From NCBI GenBank assembly GCA_950097015.1, contig CATNEN010000001.1, forward strand, positions 11,988,001 to 12,052,000: a stretch of DNA of 64,000 nt, in the 5' to 3' direction. Under the pieces are notes generated by a model. It made no database searches. It saw only the letters and a list, made by a program, of their open reading frames with translations, and had not been told where the DNA came from. This document shows positions 32,094 through 42,882 of this stretch, piece after piece (within the stretch, counting starts at the first letter, position 1; each line of letters begins with the position of its first letter). A program made the translations under genes and the position numbers. The stretch is from Macrostomum hystrix (Eukaryota; Platyhelminthes; Macrostomidae).

Positions 32094-33180
32094 TCCCTGC
32101 TCTAGACTGCCACTTGTCAGACAAGATTCCCTGCTCTAGACTGGCACTTGTCAGACAAGATTCCCTGCTCTAGACTGCCAATTGTCAGACAAGATTCCCT
32201 GCTCTAGACTGGCACTTGTCAGACAAGATTCCCTGCTCTAGACTGGCACTTGTCAGACAAGATTCCCTGCTCTAGACTGGCACTTGTCAGACAAGATTCC
32301 CTGCTCTAGACTGGCACTTGTCAGACAAGATTCCCTGCTCTAGACTGCCACTTGTCAGACAAGATTCCCTGCTCTAGACTGCCACTTGTCAGACAAGATT
32401 CCCTGCACTAGACTGCCACTTGTCAGATAAGATTCCCTGCTACAGACTGCCACTTGTCAGACAAGATTCCCTGCTATAGACTGCCACTTGTCACACAAGA
32501 TTCCCTGCTCTTGACTGCCACTTGTCAGACAAGATTCCCTGCTCTAGACTGCCACTTGTCAGACAAGATTCCCTGCTCTAGACTGCCACTTGTCAGACAA
32601 GATTCCCTGCTCTAGACTGCCACTTGTCAGACAAGATTCCCTGCCCAAGACTGGCACTTGTCAGACAAGATTCCCTGCTCTAGACTGGCACTTGTCAGAC
32701 AAGATTCCCTGCTCTAGACTGCCACTTGTCACACAAGATTCCCTGCTCTAGACTGGCACTTGTCAGACAAGATTCCCTGCTTTAGACTGCCACTTGTCAC
32801 ACAAGATTCCCTGCTCTAGACTGCCACTTGTCAGACAAGATTCCCTGCTCTAGACTGCCACTTGTCAGACAAGATTCCCTGCTCTAGACTGCCACTTGTC
32901 AGACAAGATTCGCTGCTCTAGACTGCCACTTATCAGACAAGATTCCCTGCTCTAGACTGCACTTTTCAGACAAGATTCCCTGCACTAGACTGCCACTTGT
33001 CAGACAAGATTCCCTGCACTAGACTGCCACTTGTCAGACAAGATTCCCTGCTATAGACTGCCACTTGTCAGACAAGATTCCCTGCACTAGACTGCCACTT
33101 GTCAGACAAGATTCCCTGCTCTAGACTGCCACTTGTCAGACAAGATTCCCTGCTATAGACTGCCACTTGTCAGACAAGAT
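32094..33180 (+). repeat. 34-bp minisatellite (about 32 units)
   Basis: Units with CCCTGCTCTAGACTGCCACT followed by TGTCAGACAAGATT, with GCC/GGC variants. The segment 31961-32093 before it is unique and non-coding. Confidence 0.96.
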
Positions 33181-33428
33181 TCCAGAACTTGTCAAAAACA
33201 GTCGAGCGATTCTTAGAAACCGGACAGCGATTTTTAGAAACAGAATAGCGGTACGCAAATTTAAAATTGCTGTTCTTAAAAAAGGAGCGGTTCTTAGAAA
33301 TAGTAGAGCGGTTCTCCGAATAAAAAAAACTGTTCTTTCAAACAATCGAGCGGTTCTCAGAAAGAAAAGAGCAGAGCGTTTCTTTGAAACAATGGAGTGA
33401 TTTTTCGAATCAGGAGAGCAGTTCTTAG
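33181..33428 (+). repeat. Degenerate about 20-30-bp repeat
   Basis: Irregular recurrences of GAGCGGTTCTTAGAAA-like units (33203, 33228, 33288, 33311, 33350 and onward) with A-rich spacers. Much more diverged than the neighbouring arrays. No gene. Confidence 0.7.
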
Positions 33429-34640
33429 AAACGAGTAGAAGAGACAGAAGAAATCACAGGGAGTAGAAGAGACAGAAGAAATCACAGGGACTAGAAGAGA
33501 AAAAATCACACAAAAAAAAGAGACAGAAGAAATCACAGGGAGTAGAAGAGGAGAAATCACAGACAGTGGAAGAGACAGGAGAAATCACAGGGAGTAGAAG
33601 AGACAGGAGAAATCACAAGGAGTAGAAGAGGAGAAATCACAGGGAGTAGAAGAGACAGGAGAAATCACAGGGAGTAGAAGAGGAGAAATCACAGGGAGTA
33701 GAAGAGGAGAAATCACAGGGAGTAGAAGAGGAGAAATCACAGGGAGTAGAAGAGACCGGAGAAATCACTGGGAGTAGAAGAGACAGGAGAAATCACAGGG
33801 AGTAGAAGAGACAGGAGAAATCACAGGGAGTAGAAGAGACAGGAGAAATCACAGGGAGAAGAAGAGAAAAAATCACACAAAGTAAAAGAGACAGGAGAAA
33901 TCACAGGGAGTAGAAGAAAAAAAATCACACAAAGTAAAAGAGACAGGAGAAATCACAGGGAGTAGAAGAGAAAAAATCACACAAAGTAAAAGAGACAGAA
34001 GAAATCACAGGGAGTAGAAGAGGAGAAATCACAGACAGTGGAAGAGACAGGAGAAATCACAGGGAGTAGAAGAGAAAAAATCACACAAAGTAAAAGAGAC
34101 AGAAGAAATCACAGGGACTAGAAGAGAAAAAATCACACAAAGTAAAAGAGACAGAAGAAATCACAGGGAGTAGAAGAGGAGAAATCACAGACAGTGGAAG
34201 AGACAGGAGAAATCACAGGGAGTAGAAGAGACAGGAGATATCACAGGGAGTAGAAGAGGAGAAATCACAGGGAGTAGAAGAGACAGGAGAAATCACAGGG
34301 AGTAGAAGAGGAGAAATCACAGGGAGTAGAAGAGGAGAAATCACAGGGAGAAGAAGAGACAGAAGAAATCACAGGGAGTAGAAGAGACCGGAGAAATCAC
34401 AGGGAGTAGAAGAGACAGGAGAAATCACAGGGAGTAGAAGAGACAGGAGAAATCACAGGGAGTAGAAGAGACAGGAGAAATCACAGGGAGTAGAAGAGAC
34501 AGGAGAAATCACAGGGAGAAGAAGAGAAAAAATCACACAAAGTAAAAGAGACAGGAGAAATCACAGGGAGTAGAAGAAAAAAAATCACACAAAGTAAAAG
34601 AGACAGGAGAAATCACAGGGAGTAGAAGAGACAGAAGAAA
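33429..34640 (+). repeat. About 28-bp purine-rich minisatellite
   Basis: Units of GAGACAGGAGAAATCACAGG plus GAGTAGAA, mixed with shorter units lacking GAGACAG and with ACACAAAGTAAAA variants. Blocks of the same variant order recur (for example 33830-33990 and 34490-34640), showing internal block duplication. Confidence 0.95.
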
Positions 34641-34644
34641 TTCA

Positions 34645-36365
34645 GAAACAGCTGATCAACATATCTAACAGCTGATGAACATATCTAACAGCTGATGAAC
34701 ATATCTAACAGCTGATAAACATATCTCACAGCTGATGAACATATCTAACAGCTGATGAACATGTCTCACAGCTGATGAACATATCTAACAGCTGATGAAC
34801 ATATCTAACAGCTGATGAACATATCCAACAGCTGATGAACATATCTAACAGCTGATGAACATATCTAACAGCTGATGAACATATCTCACAGCTGATGAAC
34901 ATATCTAACAGCTGATGAACATATCTAACAGCTGATGAACATATCTAACAGCTGATGAACATATCTAACAGCTGATGAACATATCCAACAGCTGATGAAC
35001 ATATCTAACAGCTGATGAACATATCTAACAGCTGATGAACATATCTAACAGCTGATGAACATATCTAACAGCTGATGAACATATCTAACAGCTGATGAAC
35101 ATATCTAACAGCTGATGAACATATCTAACAGCTGATAAACATATCTAACAGCTGATCAACATATCTAACAGCTGATGAACATATCTAACAGCTGATCAAC
35201 ATATCTAACAGCTGATGAACGTATCTAACAGCTGATGAACATATCTAACAGCTGATCAACATATCCAACAGCTGATGAACGTATCTAACAGCTGATGAAC
35301 ATATCTCACAGCTGATGAACATATCTAACAGCTGATGAACATATCTAACAGCTGATGAACATATCTAACAGCGGATGAACATATCTAACAGCTGATGAAC
35401 ATATCCAACAGCTGATGAACATATCTAACAGCTGATGAACATATCTAACAGCTGATGAACATATCTAACAGCTGATCAACATATCCAACAGCTGATGAAC
35501 GTATCTAACAGCTGATGAACATATCTAACAGCTGATGAACATATCTAACAGCTGATGAACATATCTAACAGCTGATGAACATATCCAACAGCTGATGAAC
35601 ATATCTAACAGCTGATGAACATATCCAACAGCTGATGAACATATCTAACAGCTGATGAACATATCTAACAGCTGATGAACATATCTCACAGCTGATGAAC
35701 ATATCTAACAGCTGATGAACATATCTAACAGCTGATGAACATATCTAACAGCTGATGAACATATCTAACAGCTGATGAACATATCCAACAGCTGATGAAC
35801 ATATCTAACAGCTGATGAACATATCTAACAGCTGATGAACATATCTAACAGCTGATGAACATATCTAACAGCTGATGAACATATCTAACAGCTGATGAAC
35901 ATATCTAACAGCTGATGAACATATCTAACAGCTGATAAACATATCTAACAGCTGATCAACATATCTAACAGCTGATGAACATATCTAACAGCTGATCAAC
36001 ATATCTAACAGCTGATGAACGTATCTAACAGCTGATGAACATATCTAACAGCTGATCAACATATCCAACAGCTGATGAACGTATCTAACAGCTGATGAAC
36101 ATATCTAACAGCTGATCAACATATCCAACAGCTGATGAACGTATCTAACAGCTGATGAACATATCTAACAGCTGATGAACATATCCAACAGCTGATGAAC
36201 GTATCTAACAGCTGATGAACATATCTAACAGCTGATCAACATATCCAACAGCTGATGAACGTATCTAACAGCTGATGAACATATCTAACAGCTGATGAAC
36301 ATATCTAACAGCTGATGAACATATCTAACAGCTGATGAACATATCTAACAGCTGATGAACGTATC
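34645..36365 (+). repeat. 20-bp minisatellite, family B, array 4 (about 86 units)
   Basis: Same unit as the other family B arrays (AACAGCTGATGAACATATCT), with GATCAAC, ATATCCAAC and GAACGTATC variants in repeated blocks. Unlike arrays 1-3 it is not preceded by the NNANPEL lead-in; the 28-bp array directly abuts it. Confidence 0.97.
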
Positions 36366-36889
36366 AGGTTATAACCTGTCTAACATGCTACCAAACCTGT
36401 CTAACAGATAAAAACTGTCTAACAAATGGCAAAGCGTGTATTTGACAAGCGAGTGCCAAATATTATCCACTAATAAGTTAAGAGAAACTCATTAAAGATA
36501 TGTGATGATTTCCGCATCACAGCTGAGAGCGCTAGTTCTCATGAGTTCGCTGAGTCATGTTCGCAGCAGGCATCGAACCGGAGCAACTCGTGGCTGTTCG
36601 TAATGTTGTTAACTTGAAAAACATTTCTCCCACTGGGAAAATGTTTTCTGTTGCACTCTCGATCGAGTCTTAGTCGATTGACCGAAGTCGTTAGTCGCTT
36701 AACGAGACAAAGTAGTTTGCGGTTCTCAGCTCGTGGGTCATTCCATCGGCTCGGACTGATTTCGTTACGCCACTGAATGAGTCCTCCTATGAGCTACTTC
36801 GGCACTATAAATTTGGTCTAAGGAAATGACTCACTCTGACGTGAACTAATATTATCTGTATCTGAATTGCACTCTGTATAAGTCATATT
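36366..36889. repeat. Duplicated segment S3, first spacer, copy 2
   Basis: Partner of 21786-22369. Keeps the hairpin (AAACATTT...AAAATGTTT) with changed loop-side bases, and the TATA-like CACTATAAATTTGG. Confidence 0.85.
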
Positions 36890-37200
36890 CTACATTATCT
36901 CTGTCACTGTCTCCATAATATCTGTCACTCTCTTCATGATATCTGTCACTGCCTTCATGATCTCTGTCACTCTCTTCATGATCTCTGTCACTCTCTTCAT
37001 GATCTCTGTCACTCTCTTCATGATCTCTGTCACTCTCTTCATGATCTCTGTCACTCTCTTCATAATATCTGTCCCTCTCCTCTTCATGATATCTGTCACT
37101 CTCTTCATGATATCTGTCACTCCCTTCATGATATCTGTCACTCTCTTCACCATATCTGTCACTCTCTTCATGATATCTTTCACTCTCTTCATGGTCTAAG
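36890..37200 (+). repeat. About 21-bp minisatellite, array 2
   Basis: Units of ATCTCTGTCACTCTCTTCATG and the ATATCTGTCACT variant; about 14 units. Partner of 22370-23375. Confidence 0.95.
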
Positions 37201-38103
37201 TCATTATTCCACGTTAGAGTGGTTTAGCAATCCCTATGCAGCAATCCGCCAAACATTTTTCTTGAGCAAACTTGCTAATTGGAGCAGCAGAAAAAATGAA
37301 TCAAAGAGCATTTTCTTGTTCTCTCCTGGCTTCTACAAACAGCTTTTGTCTGTCTGGAACAACTCAGTAACTTGTCTGATAGTTTGATCTACTCTGGCTG
37401 TTGCTATGACCGATTGAGCACATCATGGATCAGTCAGCACTGAGCGATTTTGCAAAACACAGGCCCAAATTCTTTATCAGCGGTGAAACCAAGGGCAGGC
37501 TGACCATTGCAGCAGTTTCGAGACACAAATTAGCGGTCCAAATTGGTTGAAATTGATTTCTCCACATTCGTTTGTCCCTACATGACCCGTCTCCCCACCG
37601 AGTTGACCAATTGAGTTAAGTCCTTAATTTTTGTGATAATTCTTTTTTTGCATAGAAGCAGCACCAGCAGCAGCAAAAGAAGAAATTTGCATCAGCGGAC
37701 ACTCCCAACCAGGTCTTCGTGTCTTTCTCTGCTCTCCCTCGTCTCGTTGACTTGCCGATGGCATGACTCACTCGATAAAGAGGAGGCTCGAGAGGAGACT
37801 TAAAAAAAATGCTGTTAGTTCTGGCTCGAGTGCATTCTTCAACTGATCTCCCAGCTGTCAAATCAAGTAGACACAATGGTACCTCTTTGGCCAGTTCGTT
37901 CTAAATCAAACTTAATCCCGCTTCGTGCACTGGTGCATCATTTCTCAACTGCCAAATTGAATTACTATTTATGTAGTTAGGCAAGTCCTGCTTTGGAAGT
38001 TTGATGGATAAGCCTGGATTTCGTGAGGATCCATTCTAAATAAATAACAAAAGACTGGCCAGAGACGGAGTTAGAAATACGACGCTTAGAAGGATGAGTT
38101 TGG
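37201..38103. repeat. Duplicated segment S3, second spacer, copy 2
   Basis: Partner of 23376-24302, with visible substitutions and small indels. Contains the 41-codon frame at 37425-37550. No supported gene. Confidence 0.85.
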
Positions 38104-38528
38104 GGTGAGATGAAACGGGAGAGATTAGACAGGGGAGAGATGAGACAGGGAAGAGATGAGACACGGGAGAGATGGGACACGGGAGAGATGGGACACGGGA
38201 GAGATGGGACACGGGAGAGATGGGACACGGGAGAGATGGGACACGGGAGAGATGGGACACGGGAGAGATGAGACACGGGAGAGATGGGACACGGGAGAGA
38301 TGGGACACGGGAGAGATGGGACACGGGAGAGATGGGACACGGGAGAGATGGGACACGGGAGAGATGGGACACGGGAGAGATGGGACACGGGAGAGATGGG
38401 ACACGGGAGAGATGGGACACGGGAGAGATGGGACACGGGAGAGATGGGACACGGGAGAGATGGGACACGGGAGAGATGGGACACGGGAGAGATGGGACAC
38501 GGGAGAGATGGGACACAGGAGGGATGAG
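38104..38528 (+). repeat. 16-bp minisatellite, array 2 (about 26 units)
   Basis: GGGAGAGATGGGACAC units. The edge variants (GAGATTAGACAGG at the left, AGGAGGGATGAGACAGGG at the right) are the same as in array 1. Confidence 0.97.
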
Positions 38529-39054
38529 ACAGGGTGGAGTAGATGTTTGAGGAGTCGAGCATTAGGGGTGCATTTTTGTGAGTTTGGAGGGCCGCATCTT
38601 GCCCGCGGGCCGGAGGTTGCCGACTCCTGGTCAAGGAGAATCTTTGATTAATAGATTTCTAGGATGGTAGAATAAGTTAGACTGTACGTAAGTTCTTTCT
38701 TAAAATCGATCTTATGCTAGAGTGTAACTGGAGAACAATTTTATCTAGGGTGAGCAATTGTCAAGCTGTTGTTTGTAGTTTGTCTGCAGGCAGGCTAAAC
38801 TTTAGCGGCTATGGATTACTGGCAGTGTGTTATTTAGGAATCGATGGAGATGAAAATGCAAATGCTCAGAATTCGGCAAAAATAATATTGAATTTCTGTC
38901 TGAGAATTTTCGTGTGTATCATTTAAAGAATGCTTGACTAATCACGTGCAACCAAGGCGCATGATTTCTCCTAAAGAAAAAGTTCGAAGATTTTTTGGAA
39001 TATTTTGACGATAATTTTGCCAAGATGGAGGCGAGAATTACAGAATAGGCTAAT
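38529..39054. repeat. Duplicated segment S3, third spacer, copy 2
   Basis: Near-identical partner of 24927-25454, including the hAT-like terminus (about 38588-38630) and the 70-codon frame at 38714-38926. Confidence 0.88.
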
Positions 39055-39440
39055 AAGAGATAAGAGATTGAGAGATTGAGAGAGGAGAGATAAGAGATTG
39101 AGAGAGGAGAGATAAGAGATTGAGAGAGGAGAGATAAGAGAGTGAGAGATTGAGAGAGGAGAGATAAGAGATTGAGAGAGGAGAGATAAGAGATTGAGAG
39201 ATTGAGAGAGGAGAGATAAGAGATTGAGAGAGGAGAGATAAGAGATTGAGAGAGGAGAGATAAGAGAGTGAGAGAGGAGAGATAAGAGATTGAGAGAGGA
39301 GAGATAAGAGATTGAGAGAGGAGAGATAAGAGATTGAGAGAGGAGAGATAAGAGAAGTGAGAGAGAAGAGATAAGAGATGTGAGTGTGAAGATAGGATAA
39401 GTGATGGAGGAGATTGGAAAAGAGAGGGTAGAGGAGAGAT
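39055..39440 (+). repeat. Purine-rich 20-bp minisatellite, array 2
   Basis: GAGAGAGGAGAGATAAGAGATT units, more regular than the partner at 25455-26500. It marks the right end of the duplicated segment S3. Confidence 0.94.
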
Positions 39441-40091
39441 TAGGGAGGAAAGAGATGAGATAAGGGATTGAGGTTAGATAATATTTTCGGATCGATCAGG
39501 TAGTAGAGAGGCTAAATAGATAATGATTATAGATATTACTGGTGATGAGCAGTAAGACCCAAATTCTTAGCAGTATTTTACTGATTTAAAATTTCTCAGT
39601 CTGGAAGATACCTTTCAAGGAATTAATTATCTTGCGCACAAGTGGAATAGATATTGAGAGACAATATTGAGATCAGTATTCGAATGCACAGACTACAAGC
39701 GGAATCGGGGTTGCACGGGACTGGCCAACTGGCGAACGGGAGGGGTGAAGGGCTGCAGGGAGTGGAGAGGCTGGTCGGCGGTTTAAAAAACGGCAAGCCG
39801 GATTTGTTCAATAGAAGGAAACTTGTCAGAAGAATAATAGCTTCTAAATCCATCTGCTTGAATGACAATCATTTTTTTCTCTATATTTTTCTGAGCACCG
39901 GAGTGTAAAACTTATTGAAGCCTGCAGACACGGTCATTGTTGGTGAGTGTTTGATTTGGCTTTTTACCTATTGTGTGTATTTAATGACACAGGAAAGCAC
40001 AGAGTTAACAGAAAGTTTTGTGGACTCCATAGAAAGCATACTCAAGGCTAGTTAAAAAGCCACTGCCCTGAGGCCCATATTTAGACCAACA
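39441..40091. other. Unannotated spacer
   Basis: I see nothing convincing here: two overlapping opposite-strand frames at 39623-39908 show no domain or codon signal. Confidence 0.4.
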
Positions 40092-40323
40092 GAGTACTGA
40101 GGTCGCCTAGTATTTTTAGAATCCACCACCCCTCCGGTCACCTTTTTAGTCTAATGGCACAAGTATTACAACTTTGTATACAAAGTTGTGGCTAAAATGG
40201 TGTATACAAAGCCAAGGCTCAGAAATATAAAATACATTTTACACTTCGAAAACTAGACTCGGTTGCCGTCGTCGATCAACAACTCCGTAACAGCCATGCC
40301 CTTACGTCTGAACAACAACAGCC

Positions 40324-40461
40324 ATGCCACTAAAGTGCGCGGTATCTAATTGCAATAACTGCGTTTCTGATGCATCTGTATCCTTCTTTCGTCTGCCTTT
40401 CAAGGACTTCCTTACACAATGCAATCAATGTACGTACGGCTACAGTCCTGTACAGAAATAA
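40324..40461 (+). pseudogene. THAP zinc-finger fragment (45 codons)
   Basis: The frame begins MPLKCAVSNCNNCVSDASVS and continues FFRLPFKDF. This has the THAP start (Met-Pro, Cys-x4-Cys, an Asn three residues after the second Cys) and the SFF.LP.D-like block. THAP is a C2CH DNA-binding module used by P-element transposases and their domesticated relatives. The frame stops after 45 codons, before the Cys-x2-His half of the finger and the AVPTIF box, so the copy is truncated. Confidence 0.65.
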
Positions 40462-40579
40462 AGTCTTGAGGACGTTTTAAGCATACATGGTATTCGTCCA
40501 GGCTACATTAGCTACTTGTACGAGCTATTTTTCTATGTATACTCGTATTTCTGAGCATTGGCTTGTACAGACCATTCTA

Positions 40580-41207
40580 TACTCAGCAACAGCTAAAACC
40601 CCCCCCGAACTCACGCTGTCACACGGGCACAAAAGTTAAGCAATGTCTTTAATTCTAGTCTCAGTATCGTGTGTAGGAACCACGAGCATGCAAAAGTGCC
40701 GTGACTCGTCGTGGCATCCTGATCACCAGCCGGTTGATGAACTAACTCTTGGGGCAGCTGCTGCCAGGCATTCAGCACCGCCAGTCGCAACTGTTCAGCA
40801 TTCTGTGGGGCATCCTGCTGAACTCTTCGCTTTACAAAGTCCCAGACATGCTCGATGGGGTTCATGTCTGGAGACTTTGACGGCCTGTTCAATGTGCGAA
40901 TGCCGAGCTGCTCCTTCAGCAGCTGCACGTGTGCTGCTCGATGTGGCGCAGCGTTGTCGTCTTGAAGCATGCAGTTCTGCGTGCACCCTCTTGCACCCTA
41001 CTCTTTAACTAGTGATGGTTTACCATTGCGCAATGCAGCCACCAGTGGGTTGAGTTGCGCCACCCCCTCCCCAAATCCCCCATGCCGCACTTTGCGCTCG
41101 CGTCTGGCGGCGGCAGCCAATTTACACATTTCTGAGTCACCGATGGCATACAAAACTTTTGGGCCGTGTGACAGCGTGAGTTGGGGGGGTTTAGCTGTTG
41201 CTGAGTA
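40580..41207 (-). mobile_element. Nested Tc1/mariner deletion derivative (628 bp)
   Basis: TA target on both sides (40578-40579 and 41208-41209). Terminal inverted repeats of about 43 bp begin TACTCAGCAACAGCTAAA at the left and appear as the complement at the right (TTTAGCTGTTGCTGAGTA). Confidence 0.88.
40611..40970 (-). pseudogene. Tc1-like transposase, C-terminal fragment
   Basis: The frame MLQDDNAAPHRAAHVQLL contains the second catalytic Asp motif (DNA..H). It runs to SPDMNPIEHVWDFVKRRV, which carries the last catalytic acid in the SPD.NPIE.WD motif of Tc1 transposases. The DNA-binding half and the first catalytic Asp are absent, so it cannot act alone. The surrounding inverted repeats define it as an internally deleted copy. 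Confidence 0.88.
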
Positions 41208-41330
41208 TAGCCAAAACTTGTGCCATAGACTAAAAAGCTTGGTGACCGGAGGGGGTGGGTGGATTCTAAAATCGGCTTCAGATTTTCGTCCTTATTGGCA
41301 CTCTAATCTATACTAGACGACCCAGTACTC

Positions 41331-41840
41331 ATTAGTTAGAATGCTTGAATATAGTTTGAGTTTTTGTTTTCTTGTAGTTGATCGTAACTCGCAAAAACAC
41401 ACTGGCTTCATTTTTTTGCTTTAAAGCCTTTGTTTACAAATTTAAAATATTTTATTAGCCTAAAATTAATATCATGCATGCTACTGCATTTCTATCGCCG
41501 TTTTGAAATCGAATCGTTCAGCCTTGTTACCAAAATGAAATAAACAAAAATTCTGTGCAAATGTGCAAACTCGTGGTTAATAAAATAGTAGAAAGACCTA
41601 TTTTAGCTCCTACTCCGTGTACCCACGGCCTACTTCACGTGAGCTCCCAAACCAAATGACCAATTTTCTTGAAAAGTCCACCATGTGAATCCAAATTTTC
41701 TGCCCTTTTCGAACTAACTTTCAACATTCGACGTCAGCATTGCTTGAGTATTTTTAGGGATACAGAAAAAAACGTCGGTATTTGAAATATCCCCCTGTGC
41801 TCTTGCAATTGTTACTGGGTAATGATTGAAGCTGGCATAA
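41331..41840. other. AT-rich spacer
   Basis: No gene or repeat recognised. Confidence 0.4.
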
Positions 41841-41844
41841 TCAG

Positions 41845-42000
41845 GTTGTTAGATCTCTAGAAATCTAATAGGAAGGTCGGGAGTTCGATTTTCAGCCCAC
41901 GGAATGCTATTTGTGTCAGCTTTCAGCATTAGCTGGGATAGAAATTTGGATAGGTGCAGGGGCCGCCACAGTCCATGGACTGAACGGTTGAAAAACAGTG
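41845..42000 (+). mobile_element. SINE-like tRNA-derived element, diverged copy 1
   Basis: Contains a B-box-like block (GGTCGGGAGTTCGATTTTC) preceded by TTAGATCTCTAGAAATCTAA. The tail (GCCGCCACAGTCCATGGACTG) is shared with the next copy. Confidence 0.45.
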
Positions 42001-42190
42001 GACACTTGGAAGGTTAGAGCGTTGGATTCAATTCTTGAAGGTCGGTAATTCGATTCTCGATTCGAGAGGAACAATTTGTGTTCACCAAGCTGTTAAATAG
42101 GGTACTACCATTATATGGAGTAGCGGAGGGTGGGTGTGGCGTCCCCCCAATCCATGGACTGTACATCGGGCCCAAAATTGGGTCAGTTGT
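42001..42190 (+). mobile_element. SINE-like tRNA-derived element, copy 2
   Basis: An A-box-like block (AAGGTTAGAGCGTTGGA) and a B-box-like block (GGTAATTCGATTCTC) are spaced as in a tRNA. These are followed by about 110 bases that end ATCCATGGACTGTACATCGG, matching the tail of the previous copy. The anticodon-arm pairing is poor, so it is not a functional tRNA gene. Confidence 0.5.
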
Positions 42191-42320
42191 GAACAATTAT
42201 TTTTTTAAACAGTAAACTAAACTTATCGAACTGAGCGATAACACTCTGCTTAGGGGAATTTCCCGATTAAGGGATTAGTGTAATTAGGCGACTAATGCGT
42301 CTAAATGCCTTTCTTTCACA

Positions 42321-42866
42321 TCTCCTCTCATCCCAAACTGCCATCTCCCCTCATCCCAAACTGCCATCTCCCCTCATCCCAAACTGCCATCTCCCCTCAT
42401 CCCAAACTGCCATCTCCCCTCATCCCAAACTGCCATCTCCTCTCATCCCAAACTGCCATCTCCTCTCATCCCAAACTGCCATCTCCTCTCATCCCAAACT
42501 GCCATCTCCCCTCATCCCAAACTGCCATCTCCCCTCATCCCAAACTGCCATCTCCCGTCATCCCAAACTGCCATCTCCCCTCATCCCAAACTGCCATCTC
42601 CTCTCATCCCAAACTGCCATCTCCTCTCATCCCAAACTGCCATCTCCCCTCATCCCAAACTGCCATCTCCCCTCATCCCAAACTGCCATCTACCCTCATC
42701 CCAAACTGCCATCTCCCCTCATCCCAAACTGCCATCTCCCCCCATCCCAAACTGCCATCTCCCCTCATCCCAAACTGCCATCTCCCCTCATCCCAAACTG
42801 CCATCTCCTCTCATCCCAAACTGCCATCTCCCCTCATCCCAAACTGCCATCTACTCTCATCTCAAG
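42321..42866 (+). repeat. 23-bp minisatellite, family C, forward array (about 23 units)
   Basis: Units of CTCATCCCAAACTGCCATCT plus CCC or CCT. It ends at a fold-back point (42837-42900) where the unit reappears inverted (AGATGAGGGGAGATGGCAGT). Confidence 0.97.
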
Positions 42867-42882
42867 CGCCAGATGAGGGGAG

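Larger units (their letters stand above)
40092..41330 (+). mobile_element. Terminal-inverted-repeat DNA element carrying a THAP fragment, with a nested Tc1 derivative
   Basis: The left arm starts GAGTACTGAGGTCGCCTAG and contains AGAATCCACCACCCCTCCGG and TTTTTAGTCTAATGGCACAA. The right arm carries the same blocks in inverted order ending at CAGTACTC (41323-41330), with about 40 extra bases inside it. The interior holds a THAP-like frame (40324-40461) and a nested Tc1-like element (40580-41207). THAP domains are typical of P-element-type transposases, so a P-like origin is possible. No flanking target duplication was recognised. Confidence 0.65.

Noticed and set aside
39623-39908. Two opposite-strand small frames
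   Set aside because: No domain, no conservation available, composition not coding-like.
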